Shown: in pieces, positions 14,002 to 20,502 of the stretch
Layout: every line of letters begins with the position of its first letter
How positions within the stretch are numbered: position 1 is the first letter of the stretch
IMG/VR virus record: IMGVR_UViG_3300042870_001990
Span: 1 to 22,264 of that record
DNA from: a virus
Length of the DNA stretch: 22,264 nucleotides
Reading direction: 5' to 3' (one strand)
Position numbers and translations under genes: made by a program
Notes under the pieces: generated by a model
What the model saw: only the letters and a program-made list of their open reading frames with translations
Databases searched by the model: none
Told to the model about the DNA's origin: nothing

Positions 14002-14934
14002 ATGACGCCCTTCAACATCGCCCGCAGCTACATCGGTACGACCGAGGGGCCGGGCCTCGCCGACAACCCTGTCATCATGGAGATGTATGCCTCGGTCGGT
14101 CATACTCATGTGGAACATGACTCTGTAGCCTGGTGCGCAGCCTTTGTTGGACATTGCCTTGAGAGGGCAGGGATCCGCTCAACCCGCAAGCTGACGGCGC
14201 GGTCTTATCTCGACTGGGGCATCCCGATCGAGATGGCGGACGCCCAGCAGGGCGACATCGGCGTGATCCCCCGCGGTACCTCCAGTTGGCAGGGCCACGT
14301 GTTCTTCATCGACCGGATCGAGGGACCATGGGTCTGGGGCCTGGGCGGCAACCAAGACGACGCCGTCAATGTGAAGCGTTATCCGGTCTCAAAGCTTCTG
14401 GGCGTTCGGCGGGCTGGGGATGTCGCGCCGCAAGTGGCAATGTCTGTCGAGGCCGTCCAACGCCGTCTGAAGGAGCTTGGCTATCACGAGGTGGGTCAGA
14501 TCGATGGAAAGATCGGGCCTCGTACGCGCGCCGGAATTCTGGCCTTCCGCGATGACAACGATCTTGCTCTGGTGCCGATCATTGATGTCGCTTTGACTGA
14601 GGCGCTTGGCGCGGCACGTCCGAGACCGGTGGCGATCGAGCGCGCGACGGGCAAGCCTGAGGGCTCGCGCATCTTGGCCGCGTCAAATGCACAGATCGCG
14701 CTTGGGGCTGCGGGGTATGCCGGGATTGCGATCAGTGACGTCGCCCCACTTGTTGGGCAGGCTGAGGAGGGGCGTGATCTGGCGGCGCGCCTCTTTGATC
14801 TGGTGGGATTGGGAGGTTACGCCCCGGTCCTCATGCCACTCCTCGGGGCGGCAATCTTCTTTGCAGTCATCGTGCTGGCGTGGAAAGCCCGCGCAGCCCG
14901 GATCGAGGACCATCAGACGGGGCGGACGCCATGA
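14002..14934 (+). CDS. Endolysin: TIGR02594-type peptidase, peptidoglycan-binding domain, C-terminal membrane anchor
   Basis: A 310-residue lysis enzyme. Residues 1-140 match the TIGR02594 CHAP-like family: SVAWCAAFVGHCLERAG (Cys45), GHVFFIDRI (His99), GLGGNQDD (Asn117), which fit a Cys-His-Asn catalytic set. Residues 148-200 are a peptidoglycan-binding domain type 1 (EAVQRRLKELGYHEVGQIDGKIGPRTRAGILAF). Residues 274-294 form one hydrophobic helix (VLMPLLGAAIFFAVIVLAW) followed by a basic tail. No N-terminal signal is seen. Start ATG 14002 follows GGAG at 13992-13995; the longer ATG at 13951 would run through the terminator and was rejected. The stop overlaps the next start (ATGA). Confidence 0.85.
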   Translation: MTPFNIARSYIGTTEGPGLADNPVIMEMYASVGHTHVEHDSVAWCAAFVGHCLERAGIRSTRKLTARSYLDWGIPIEMADAQQGDIGVIPRGTSSWQGHVFFIDRIEGPWVWGLGGNQDDAVNVKRYPVSKLLGVRRAGDVAPQVAMSVEAVQRRLKELGYHEVGQIDGKIGPRTRAGILAFRDDNDLALVPIIDVALTEALGAARPRPVAIERATGKPEGSRILAASNAQIALGAAGYAGIAISDVAPLVGQAEEGRDLAARLFDLVGLGGYAPVLMPLLGAAIFFAVIVLAWKARAARIEDHQTGRTP

Positions 14935-15188
14935 TCACCCTCGTCAGACAGCTTGTCACTGCATTAGCGCAACGCGTCGCGTTTTGGGTCACCCTATGTC
15001 TGATCCTGGCCTCCGCCCTGCGCATCGCAAAACAGCGCGGGCGCCACGCAGCTGAGGCCGAGTTTGCCATTCGCGCGGCCGAGGCCCGCATTTGCGCGCT
15101 GCGCACATCCCGAGAGGTGCACCATGAGATCGAGACTTTGCCTGAGGCTGAGCGTGATCGCCGCCTTGACCGCTGGATGCACGACTGA
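14931..15188 (+). CDS. Rz-like inner-membrane spanin
   Basis: An 85-residue protein with one N-terminal membrane helix (about residues 16-33, FWVTLCLILASALRI) and a basic, helical, charged remainder (QRGRHAAEAEFAIRAAEARICALR ... ETLPEAERDRRLDRWMHD). This is the plan of an inner-membrane spanin (Rz) that spans the periplasm. It overlaps the endolysin stop by ATGA, and it contains the start of an Rz1-type lipoprotein gene in another frame at 15124. Such nested i-spanin/o-spanin pairs are well known at the end of lambda-type lysis cassettes. Sequence identity with named Rz proteins was not checked; the call rests on topology and context. Confidence 0.7.
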   Translation: MITLVRQLVTALAQRVAFWVTLCLILASALRIAKQRGRHAAEAEFAIRAAEARICALRTSREVHHEIETLPEAERDRRLDRWMHD

Positions 15189-15324
15189 TCCCGGTGTGAG
15201 CTCGGGCTGTGATTGGGCAGAGCCGATCCGACCCTCACGGGCGGATCAGTTGAGCGAAGGGACTGCCCAGCAGATCCTCACCCATAACGAAACAGGCGCG
15301 GCTATCTGCGGCTGGCGCCCCTGA
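15124..15324 (+). CDS. Rz1-like outer-membrane lipoprotein spanin
   Basis: A 66-residue protein with a lipoprotein signal: basic start MRSRLCLRLS, hydrophobic VIAALTAG and lipobox LTAGC (Cys19), then a short mature part with Pro and polar residues. It starts inside the Rz-like gene in another frame, with GAGAGGT at 15111-15117 as a ribosome site, and runs 136 bases beyond it. Mature Rz1 proteins are short, often Pro-rich lipoproteins anchored in the outer membrane that bind Rz. The mature part here has extra Cys residues (Cys30 and Cys63), possibly for a disulfide. The convergent minus-strand UPF0149-type gene ends 16 bases downstream. Confidence 0.72.
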   Translation: MRSRLCLRLSVIAALTAGCTTDPGVSSGCDWAEPIRPSRADQLSEGTAQQILTHNETGAAICGWRP

Positions 15325-15340
15325 AAACCTACCTCACCGA

Positions 15341-16024
15341 TCAGTTCTTGCCGCAGCACTGCTTGTATTTGCGACCCGAGCCGCAGGGGCATGGATCGTT
15401 GCGGCCGGGGCGCGGCGCGGATTTGAACGGCTGGCCGGGGAGATTGGCCGGGACCCCGCCGACCAGTTCGGGGCGCGATTGGTGCAGGATCGTCGCCACG
15501 CAGTTCGGGATCAGATCAGGCGCCTCTTGGTCGATCTGGTCGATCTCTTCATCGCTGAACTTGCTGTTCCCCGTGTAGATATCCTGCAGCGCCATGATGA
15601 AAATCATGGTCTCACGGGTCTCGTCATCGGCCCGATCGAGGAGCGCCTCCCAGGCCTTGGGCCTCAAGGCCATGGCGCGTGTGAAGCCATCAACCCAAGG
15701 TTCCCAGAGGGTCTCGTCGCTGTTCGTGTCGATCTCGTAGATCGGTTCGACCCAGAGCGATTGCGTGATCCGGGCAGCGACATCGTTGTAATGGGCCATC
15801 ACCGCGCCGATCGTCTCCTGCGCCGAGGCGAGGTCGGGGAATTGCGCATCTCCCGTGACACCCCAGACCTGCGAGAGCCAATCGGAGGGCGGGATCATCT
15901 CGGGGCAGGCCAGAAGGCCCGTCACGAAGCCATCCAGCTCGCTGACCGTCATAGGTTCGTTCTCGACGGGCAGCGCCTGCAAGAGGTCTTCCAGACGGTC
16001 GAGCCGTTCGTCGTCCTGATCCAT
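15341..16024 (-). CDS. UPF0149/YecA-like protein with C-terminal SEC-C motif
   Basis: A 227-residue protein. The N-terminal two thirds match the UPF0149/YecA family ([31 protein letters not shown], then [20 protein letters not shown]). The C-terminus is a SEC-C zinc-binding motif ([17 protein letters not shown]), as in SecA and many small host proteins. ATG 16024 is fixed by AGGAGG seven bases upstream; an upstream ATG at 16063 lies before this ribosome site. The role of such proteins is poorly known; the SEC-C motif binds zinc and contacts ribosomes or SecB in SecA. It is antisense and not structural, so it is cargo. It separates the lysis genes from the fibre operon. Confidence 0.85.
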   Translation of the reverse strand: MDQDDERLDRLEDLLQALPVENEPMTVSELDGFVTGLLACPEMIPPSDWLSQVWGVTGDAQFPDLASAQETIGAVMAHYNDVAARITQSLWVEPIYEIDTNSDETLWEPWVDGFTRAMALRPKAWEALLDRADDETRETMIFIMALQDIYTGNSKFSDEEIDQIDQEAPDLIPNCVATILHQSRPELVGGVPANLPGQPFKSAPRPGRNDPCPCGSGRKYKQCCGKN

Positions 16025-16126
16025 GACCCGTTCCTCCTGCAGCTGCGCTCCCCTTAGCCGCAATGGCCTGAATTCTCAATCGAACTCGTTCCGACCAGGC
16101 CGCTCGGATGGTCCGCGGAGGCATGC
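16025..16126. other. Divergent intergenic region between UPF0149 and fibre operon
   Basis: About 100 bases with ribosome sites at both ends: AGGAGG for the minus-strand gene and GGAGG at 16117-16121 for the plus-strand fibre operon. Promoters for both directions should lie here or be absent for the plus side if late readthrough is used. A minus-strand TTGAGA box exists, but without a good -10 box, so no promoter is called. Confidence 0.5.
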
Positions 16127-16486
16127 ATGACCACGTCACTTCAAGAAGGCCCGGTCATCCTGATCGGCTACGAATACCGGCTACAACTGCAGGCCGAGGC
16201 TGATCTCTTCCCGGAGGGGGCCAGCTTTGTGGGCCAAGTACGAAGCGCGATCACCGCCGCGACGACGCTGGCGGAACTCTCCACCGCAGCGGGCAGCGTG
16301 CTGCGCGTAGATGACCACACACTGGAAATCGTTCTAGCACCCGAAGTGACGGCAAACCTCGTGCCCGGAATGGTCGTGCTCGATCTCGTGCGCACCGATC
16401 TGAGCCCCGACCGACACCTCGGCTTCCTGCTGGAAATCCCGGTGGCGCTGCCGGTGACAAGGCTCCCGGTCTCCGGAGGGGTCTGA
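16127..16486 (+). CDS. First protein of the fibre operon, unknown
   Basis: A 119-residue protein, strand-rich (VILIGYEYRLQLQAEADLF; HTLEIVLAPEVTANLVPGMVVLDLVRTDL; LGFLLEIPVALPVTRLPV), without signal, membrane helix or catalytic motif. I do not recognise the family. ATG 16127 has GGAGG five bases upstream. It is followed three bases later by the collagen-like gene and sits at the head of a long run of fibre genes, so it is likely a virion or fibre-base protein with an attachment role. The strand-rich region and lack of Cys agree with a structural part, but this is weak evidence. Confidence 0.55.
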   Translation: MTTSLQEGPVILIGYEYRLQLQAEADLFPEGASFVGQVRSAITAATTLAELSTAAGSVLRVDDHTLEIVLAPEVTANLVPGMVVLDLVRTDLSPDRHLGFLLEIPVALPVTRLPVSGGV

Positions 16487-16489
16487 GCC

Positions 16490-16717
16490 ATGGCGACTGC
16501 GCTGGACCTGCGACCGTTCACGGGGCCGATCCGCATCTTTGTCACCTCGGAGGCGCCGATCGCGCTGCGGCTTTCCACAGGGCCGATCGGGATCCGCGTC
16601 CTCGGTCAGCCGGGGCCGCAGGGATTGACTGGCCCCCAAGGCGACAAGGGTGATCAGGGCGCGCCCGGCATCACGATCCTGCCCACTGACACTCCCATCA
16701 ACGGAGGATTTTTCTGA
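16490..16717 (+). CDS. Small fibre protein with collagen-like repeat
   Basis: A 75-residue protein. The N-terminal part (residues 1-40) has two similar halves (FTGPIRIFVTSEAPIALRL, then STGPIGIRVLG). A collagen-like G-X-Y stretch follows (GPQGLTGPQGDKGDQGAPG, six triplets), then a short end PTDTPINGGFF. Collagen-like triplets are common in phage tail fibres and give a trimeric stem. Its stop overlaps the next start by one base, so it is coupled to the large fibre gene. The short length suggests it forms a stem or joint rather than a receptor-binding tip. Confidence 0.7.
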   Translation: MATALDLRPFTGPIRIFVTSEAPIALRLSTGPIGIRVLGQPGPQGLTGPQGDKGDQGAPGITILPTDTPINGGFF

Positions 16718-17961
16718 TGGCGAACACGATCCAGCTCAAACGTCGCGTCTCGGGCGTGGCAGGCGCACCCGCTGCGCTCAAATCCGGCGAGATCGCTCAT
16801 AATGAGGTCGATGACACGCTCTATGTCGGCAAGGGCGATGACGGAGCAGGCAATGCGACCTCGATCGTTCCGGTGGCCGGAAGCGGGGGGTTCCTCGCGC
16901 TCATCGGCACACAGACCCTGGGCGGGTCCAAGACTTTCTCTCTCGTCCCCAAATCTGCCCAGGACGCCAGTGCCGCGACCGATCTCGTACGCAAGTCCCA
17001 GCTGGATGCCGGCCTTGCCGCGAAGGCCGCGCTCAGCCATAGCCATGCCATCGCAGATGTCACCGGTCTGCAGGGCGCACTCGATGGAAAGCTTGGCGCG
17101 ACGGCGAATGCCGTCTCGGCAAGCAAACTGGCCACCGCCCGCACGATCGCGCTAGCAGGTGATCTTTCCGGATCTGTCAGCTTTGACGGCTCGGCCAATG
17201 TCAGCATTACAGCCGTGGTAGCCGATGACAGCCACGCCCATGTCATCGCCAATGTGGACGGTCTTCAGGCCGCACTTGACGCGAAGGCTCCGCTAGCTTC
17301 GCCCGCGCTAACCGGCACGCCGACTGCGCCCACGGCCATCTCGGGGACGAACACCACCCAGGTGGCAACGACCGCCTTCGTGCAGCAGGCCATTGTCGAC
17401 TTTGGCCCCGGCGACATGCTGGCTGCCACTTATGACACAGATGCCGATGGCAAGGTCGATGCAGCGGAGGTGGCAGATGCGGCACCCTGGGCTGGTATCA
17501 CCGATAAGCCCACGAGCTTTCCGCCCTCGACCCACAGCCATACGATCTCGCAGGTCACCGGCCTGCAGACCGCGCTTGATGCCAAGGCGGCTCTGGCCTC
17601 GCCGGCTTTGACCGGTACGCCGACCGCTCCAACGGCCGTTGCGGGCACCAACACGGCTCAGATCGCGACGACCGCCTTTGTCGCCGCCGCCATCGGCGCG
17701 TTGATTGATGCCGCACCCGGCGCAATGGACACACTGAACGAGTTGGCGGCGGCCCTCGGGGACGATCCGAGCTTCGCAACCACGGTGACGAATGCGTTGG
17801 CGGGCAAGCTCTCCGCCGCCTCGAACCTCTCGGATCTGCCGAACAAGGCAACAGCCCGCACCAACCTCGGGCTTGGCTCGATTGCCACGCAAGCGGCGAA
17901 CAGCGTCGCGATCACCGGCGGGTCGATCGACGGGATTGCGCTCGACGGGGGCACGTTCTGA
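16717..17961 (+). CDS. Tail fibre protein with 100-residue repeat and EF-hand-like loop
   Basis: A 414-residue fibre protein. The N-terminus (MANTIQLKRRVSGVAGAPAALKSGEIAHNE) is shared in pattern with the next gene. Tail fibre repeats follow: SHSHAIADVTGLQ, DDSHAHVIANVDGLQ and STHSHTISQVTGLQ, each with ..LDAK or ..LDGK. Two near-identical segments (residues 183-226 and 283-326) lie exactly 100 residues apart. Between them DTDADGKVDAAE (residues 240-251) matches the EF-hand calcium loop. The end has LSDLPNKATARTNLGLGSIATQ, a common fibre motif also seen in the gene at 12324. Function: long side or tip fibre, probably trimeric. No S74 domain is present in this protein; the next gene has one. Confidence 0.85.
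   Translation: MANTIQLKRRVSGVAGAPAALKSGEIAHNEVDDTLYVGKGDDGAGNATSIVPVAGSGGFLALIGTQTLGGSKTFSLVPKSAQDASAATDLVRKSQLDAGLAAKAALSHSHAIADVTGLQGALDGKLGATANAVSASKLATARTIALAGDLSGSVSFDGSANVSITAVVADDSHAHVIANVDGLQAALDAKAPLASPALTGTPTAPTAISGTNTTQVATTAFVQQAIVDFGPGDMLAATYDTDADGKVDAAEVADAAPWAGITDKPTSFPPSTHSHTISQVTGLQTALDAKAALASPALTGTPTAPTAVAGTNTAQIATTAFVAAAIGALIDAAPGAMDTLNELAAALGDDPSFATTVTNALAGKLSAASNLSDLPNKATARTNLGLGSIATQAANSVAITGGSIDGIALDGGTF
17263..17394 (+). repeat. Intragenic fibre repeat, copy 1
   Basis: Codes for residues 183-226 of the fibre protein, with the core ASPALTGTPTAPTA. Similar at DNA level to copy 2, 300 bases downstream, with mostly silent differences, which indicates old duplication under protein selection. 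Confidence 0.8.
17563..17694 (+). repeat. Intragenic fibre repeat, copy 2
   Basis: Codes for residues 283-326 of the fibre protein; the same pattern as copy 1 with exact 300-base spacing. Both copies carry the ATTAFV motif at their end. Confidence 0.8.
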
Positions 17962-17963
17962 CC

Positions 17964-18557
17964 ATGGCCAACACGCTTCTCGTCAAGCGCACGACCGTGG
18001 CAGGCCGTGTGCCTACCACGGCGCAGCTGGCCGCGGGGGAACTGGCCGTCAATGTCACCGACGGCAAGCTCTACCTCAAGAAAAGCACGAGCGGGGTCGA
18101 AAGCATCGTCGATGTGACATCGGCCGCGCTCACTGACGCCCAGATCTTCGCCAAGGTCACAGCGCAGGATGGCGCGGGGTCCGGCCTTGATGCCGACCTG
18201 CTCGATGGCAGCCATGCCAGTGCTTTCGCACTCCTGAGCGGAGCGACCTTCTCTGGCACGGTGACCGCACCGAACTTCGTCTCATCCTCGGACGCGCGGC
18301 TCAAAGCCGATATTGCGCCAATCCAGGACGCTCTTCCGAAGGTGCAGGCCCTAACCGGCGTCACCTTCACGATGGTAGGCAGCAATCTGCGGCAGATGGG
18401 TCTCATCGCACAGCAAGTCAAAGTTGTCGCGCCGGAGGCCGTCGTCGAGGCCGAGGGCATCTTGCGCCTCGCTTATGGCAATCTCGTGGGTCTCCTCGTC
18501 GAGGCCATCAAAGACCTCGCAGCAGAGGTCGATCAGTTGAAAAGGACCGCGCGATGA
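17964..18557 (+). CDS. Second tail fibre protein with S74 intramolecular chaperone domain
   Basis: A 197-residue protein. The N-terminus (MANTLLVKRTTVAGRVPTTAQLAAGELAVN) resembles the start of the fibre gene before it. A DLLDGSHASAF fibre motif follows at about residues 79-89, then an S74 domain (NFVSSSDARLKADIAPI ... MGLIAQQVKVVAPEAVV ... LAYGNLVGLLVEAIKDLAAEVDQLK). Ser109 and Lys114 match the self-cleavage pair. The domain is very close to the one in the gene at 12324, over protein and partly over DNA (the GTGACCGC.CCGAACTTCGTCTC stretch). It starts two bases after the fibre stop and its own stop overlaps the next start. It may act as chaperone for the fibre assembly or be a fibre by itself. 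Confidence 0.85.
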   Translation: MANTLLVKRTTVAGRVPTTAQLAAGELAVNVTDGKLYLKKSTSGVESIVDVTSAALTDAQIFAKVTAQDGAGSGLDADLLDGSHASAFALLSGATFSGTVTAPNFVSSSDARLKADIAPIQDALPKVQALTGVTFTMVGSNLRQMGLIAQQVKVVAPEAVVEAEGILRLAYGNLVGLLVEAIKDLAAEVDQLKRTAR

Positions 18558-19456
18558 TCGAGACAGGGCTTTATGCCATTACGAACTGCGGCGTCCCGCG
18601 CCATTATGCCGTAGACATCAAGCCGGACTATGTCGCCGTCGCGGTCTTTGAGTTTTCGGCGCCTGGCACCTCGAGCGCTATGGGCGGGGTCATGCTTTGG
18701 GCAGACCTGCTCGCCCATCTCGAGGCGCGGCCGGCCTTCGGTAATCAGGCAGGCTTTGTCGATCTATCCCATAACGAGAGCTTCATCCCCGATCTGCCGG
18801 GCGCGCCTGTGGGCGCGGTCTACAAGGGCAGGTCCTGCATCTTCGCTGCTGGCATGCGCGGACATGACGAGTTGGTCGATTACTCGCTGATCGATATGGC
18901 TGTCGGCGCCGATGGGCGGCCGCTGTCGTGGCGGAACCGCTTTGCCCAATCCGCGCGCGAGAAGGTCGATACGTCCTTTCGGCATCGGGCGCGGGAAGGG
19001 ATATCCAATGCGCTTGTGGTCTTCCTGCCCGTGGTCGTGCCTTTCGATCAGGCACGCGTGGAGGTACTTTGCCAGATCCCACCCATCCTTCTGAACGGCA
19101 CGGTGCTGGCAGGGACCATCGATGACGCCACGATCCCCAAAGATGGGCTCTGGTACAAGCAGTTCTACTTCCATGGCGTTGGTCCGCAGATTGCCACCGT
19201 GATGGCTGGCGGACGCGTGGATGTGCCTGTCGCACTTCGGTGGAATGCCGATGGCTCGGCCTTTGCACATCCCGTGATGCTGAAACTCGAGGCAGATGCG
19301 GGCTACCTGCCGAAGCGGCGCCTGCTGACCGCACCAGATGGAACTGGCAGCTTCGCCGTCGAGGCTGCGGGTCTTTCCCCCGGCGATCGCATTACCGTGA
19401 AACTCAACACCGAGCATTACACCGCGATCGGGAAGATTGTGGTGGAGGTGGTCTGA
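18554..19456 (+). CDS. Unknown fibre-operon protein with Ig-like C-terminus
   Basis: A 300-residue protein that I do not recognise. It has a mixed N-terminal half (GLYAITNCGVPRHYAVDIKPDYVAVAVFEF; SHNESFIPDLPGAP; CIFAAGMRGHDELVDYSLIDMAV) and a C-terminal strand-rich segment (residues about 215-300, MAGGRVDVPVALRWNADG ... SFAVEAAGLSPGDRITVKLN) resembling an Ig-like domain. No signal or membrane helix is seen. The start overlaps the S74 protein stop (ATGA) and the stop shares a base with the oxygenase-like gene, so it is coupled on both sides. It may be a fibre or host-surface binding protein, or an accessory part of the modification system downstream. Confidence 0.55.
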   Translation: MIETGLYAITNCGVPRHYAVDIKPDYVAVAVFEFSAPGTSSAMGGVMLWADLLAHLEARPAFGNQAGFVDLSHNESFIPDLPGAPVGAVYKGRSCIFAAGMRGHDELVDYSLIDMAVGADGRPLSWRNRFAQSAREKVDTSFRHRAREGISNALVVFLPVVVPFDQARVEVLCQIPPILLNGTVLAGTIDDATIPKDGLWYKQFYFHGVGPQIATVMAGGRVDVPVALRWNADGSAFAHPVMLKLEADAGYLPKRRLLTAPDGTGSFAVEAAGLSPGDRITVKLNTEHYTAIGKIVVEVV

Positions 19457-20196
19457 TGGAATTTCACACCACAAGCGAGTTCCAGCTGATCTACCCGAGC
19501 TTTGTGCTGCACAAGCATTGGGAGATGCCGGAGGGCTTCAACGACCGGCTTCATGCGCTTGCGGTCCACGATGCCGAGACCAATCGGATCCGCGAGGTTA
19601 GCGATGGGCGCAATGTCGGGGACCTGACCAATCACCTTGGCCATCTGCGGCACAACTTTCTGATGGACCGGCGAGACCCAGCGCTGGCCGTTTTGGCGCA
19701 GATGGTGGCTGCGGGCGTGCGGGAATATCTTCAGCTGGCCTATGGCTACGGCCACACTGGCGATATCTGCATGATGTCGGACACGTTCTGGCAGCGCCGC
19801 GCTGCCCGCGAAAACGTGGGCATCAACACCCACACCCATATCCAGACCGACATCGTCTGCACCTACTACCCGCGGGTGGCGCTGGACGCCGATTGCCCGG
19901 ACACCTCGCTGCATCGCGGGGCGGTGCGGTTTTATGATCCTGCGAATGTTGGCAAGCGGCTTTGGCCCTGCCGGAACCCCGACGCCTATGTCGGCGGCTG
20001 GTATGCGGTCTATCCGAAGGCAGGCTCGATGCTCGTCTTCGAAGGGCATGTTCCCCACGACAGCACTTACTTCGAGGGCGAGGAGCGGATGTGTATCCCG
20101 GTCCTCTGTTCGCTCGAACTCCCGAATTCTCACCGCAAGGTCAGGCTCGCAGAGATCTTGGCCCATCAGGCGCAAGGAGGCAGCTATGGCGTATAA
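19456..20196 (+). CDS. 2OG-Fe(II) oxygenase-like protein, phage-type (Oxy_5 group)
   Basis: A 246-residue protein. Pattern of the double-stranded beta-helix oxygenases of the PF13759 type: NTHTHIQTDIVCTYY aligns residue by residue with the HxHp...SGvyY motif (His126 and His128 as metal ligands). It is followed by AVRFYDPANVG, then AVYPKAGSMLVFEGHVPHDS, which is the FPswlpH motif (His201), and an Arg at 211 (GEERMCIPV) as usual for 2OG binding. Such enzymes hydroxylate proteins or small molecules. The start overlaps the preceding stop, and the last bases overlap the next start. Placed directly before a Cys-rich small protein, a second oxygenase and a radical SAM gene, so a protein-modifying role on a fibre-type substrate is inferred. 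Confidence 0.72.
   Translation: MEFHTTSEFQLIYPSFVLHKHWEMPEGFNDRLHALAVHDAETNRIREVSDGRNVGDLTNHLGHLRHNFLMDRRDPALAVLAQMVAAGVREYLQLAYGYGHTGDICMMSDTFWQRRAARENVGINTHTHIQTDIVCTYYPRVALDADCPDTSLHRGAVRFYDPANVGKRLWPCRNPDAYVGGWYAVYPKAGSMLVFEGHVPHDSTYFEGEERMCIPVLCSLELPNSHRKVRLAEILAHQAQGGSYGV
20174..20180 (+). promoter_or_regulatory. Ribosome binding site AAGGAGG of the Cys-tail protein
   Basis: A full consensus Shine-Dalgarno, five bases before ATG 20186 and inside the coding end of the oxygenase. Among the coupled genes here this is by far the strongest site, so the small Cys-tail protein is probably made in larger amount than the enzymes around it. Confidence 0.65.
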
Positions 20197-20500
20197 GGTT
20201 GGAACGACCATCGTGATTGATGACAGCGGAAACGTGGACTGGTCGCGCATCGCCAACAAGCCCGCGATCGGTACGGGCGATGTGACGGGTGTGACGGTGG
20301 TCAACGGGACCCCAACGTCAGGTGCCACAGGTTCCTCGACTGGCGCGGTCTATGGCACAGGGACGATCAATACCAACTTCAACGGTACAACGACCTACAA
20401 CTGCTACGTTGAAAGCCTTTCGGGCGGTGGCACCGCAGGGGCGGTCACGATCACGGCCAACCGCAAGACCTTCAACTGCAACTGCGCCTGCCGGTGCTGA
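20186..20500 (+). CDS. Small fibre-like protein with alternating-Cys C-terminus (candidate substrate of the modification enzymes)
   Basis: A 104-residue protein. Residues 1-30 (MAYKVGTTIVIDDSGNVDWSRIANKPAIG) have the W-x-x-I-x-x-KP motif also seen in the fibre at 16717 (PWAGITDKP). The middle is Gly/Thr/Ser/Asn-rich and beta-like, without charge. The end is TFNCNCACRC: Cys at 98, 100, 102 and 104, the last as terminal residue; one more Cys at 73. An alternating C-x-C-x-C-x-C tail with Asn, Ala and Arg between is unusual, and could be a site for thioether or disulfide linkages or metal binding. ATG 20186 has AAGGAGG at 20174-20180. It lies between two oxygenase-like genes and just before a radical SAM protein, so it is the natural substrate candidate. 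That link is an inference. Confidence 0.8.
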   Translation: MAYKVGTTIVIDDSGNVDWSRIANKPAIGTGDVTGVTVVNGTPTSGATGSSTGAVYGTGTINTNFNGTTTYNCYVESLSGGGTAGAVTITANRKTFNCNCACRC

Positions 20501-20502
20501 CA

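Noticed and set aside
13951-14002. Longer endolysin start at ATG 13951
   Set aside because: It would translate through the terminator stem and T run; ATG 14002 has GGAG in front and starts directly with the family N-terminus.
15479-16057. 192-residue plus-strand frame opposite to the UPF0149/SEC-C gene
   Set aside because: The minus strand carries clear family motifs (SEC-C, UPF0149) and a good ribosome site; the plus frame is its mirror.
17263-17694. Direct repeats as a CRISPR or insertion-type structure
   Set aside because: There are only two copies, in frame, 300 bases apart, and they code for fibre repeat segments.
18764-19474. 236-residue minus-strand frame opposite to the unknown fibre-operon protein
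   Set aside because: The plus-strand gene is coupled by overlaps on both sides, while the minus frame has no start signal or domain.
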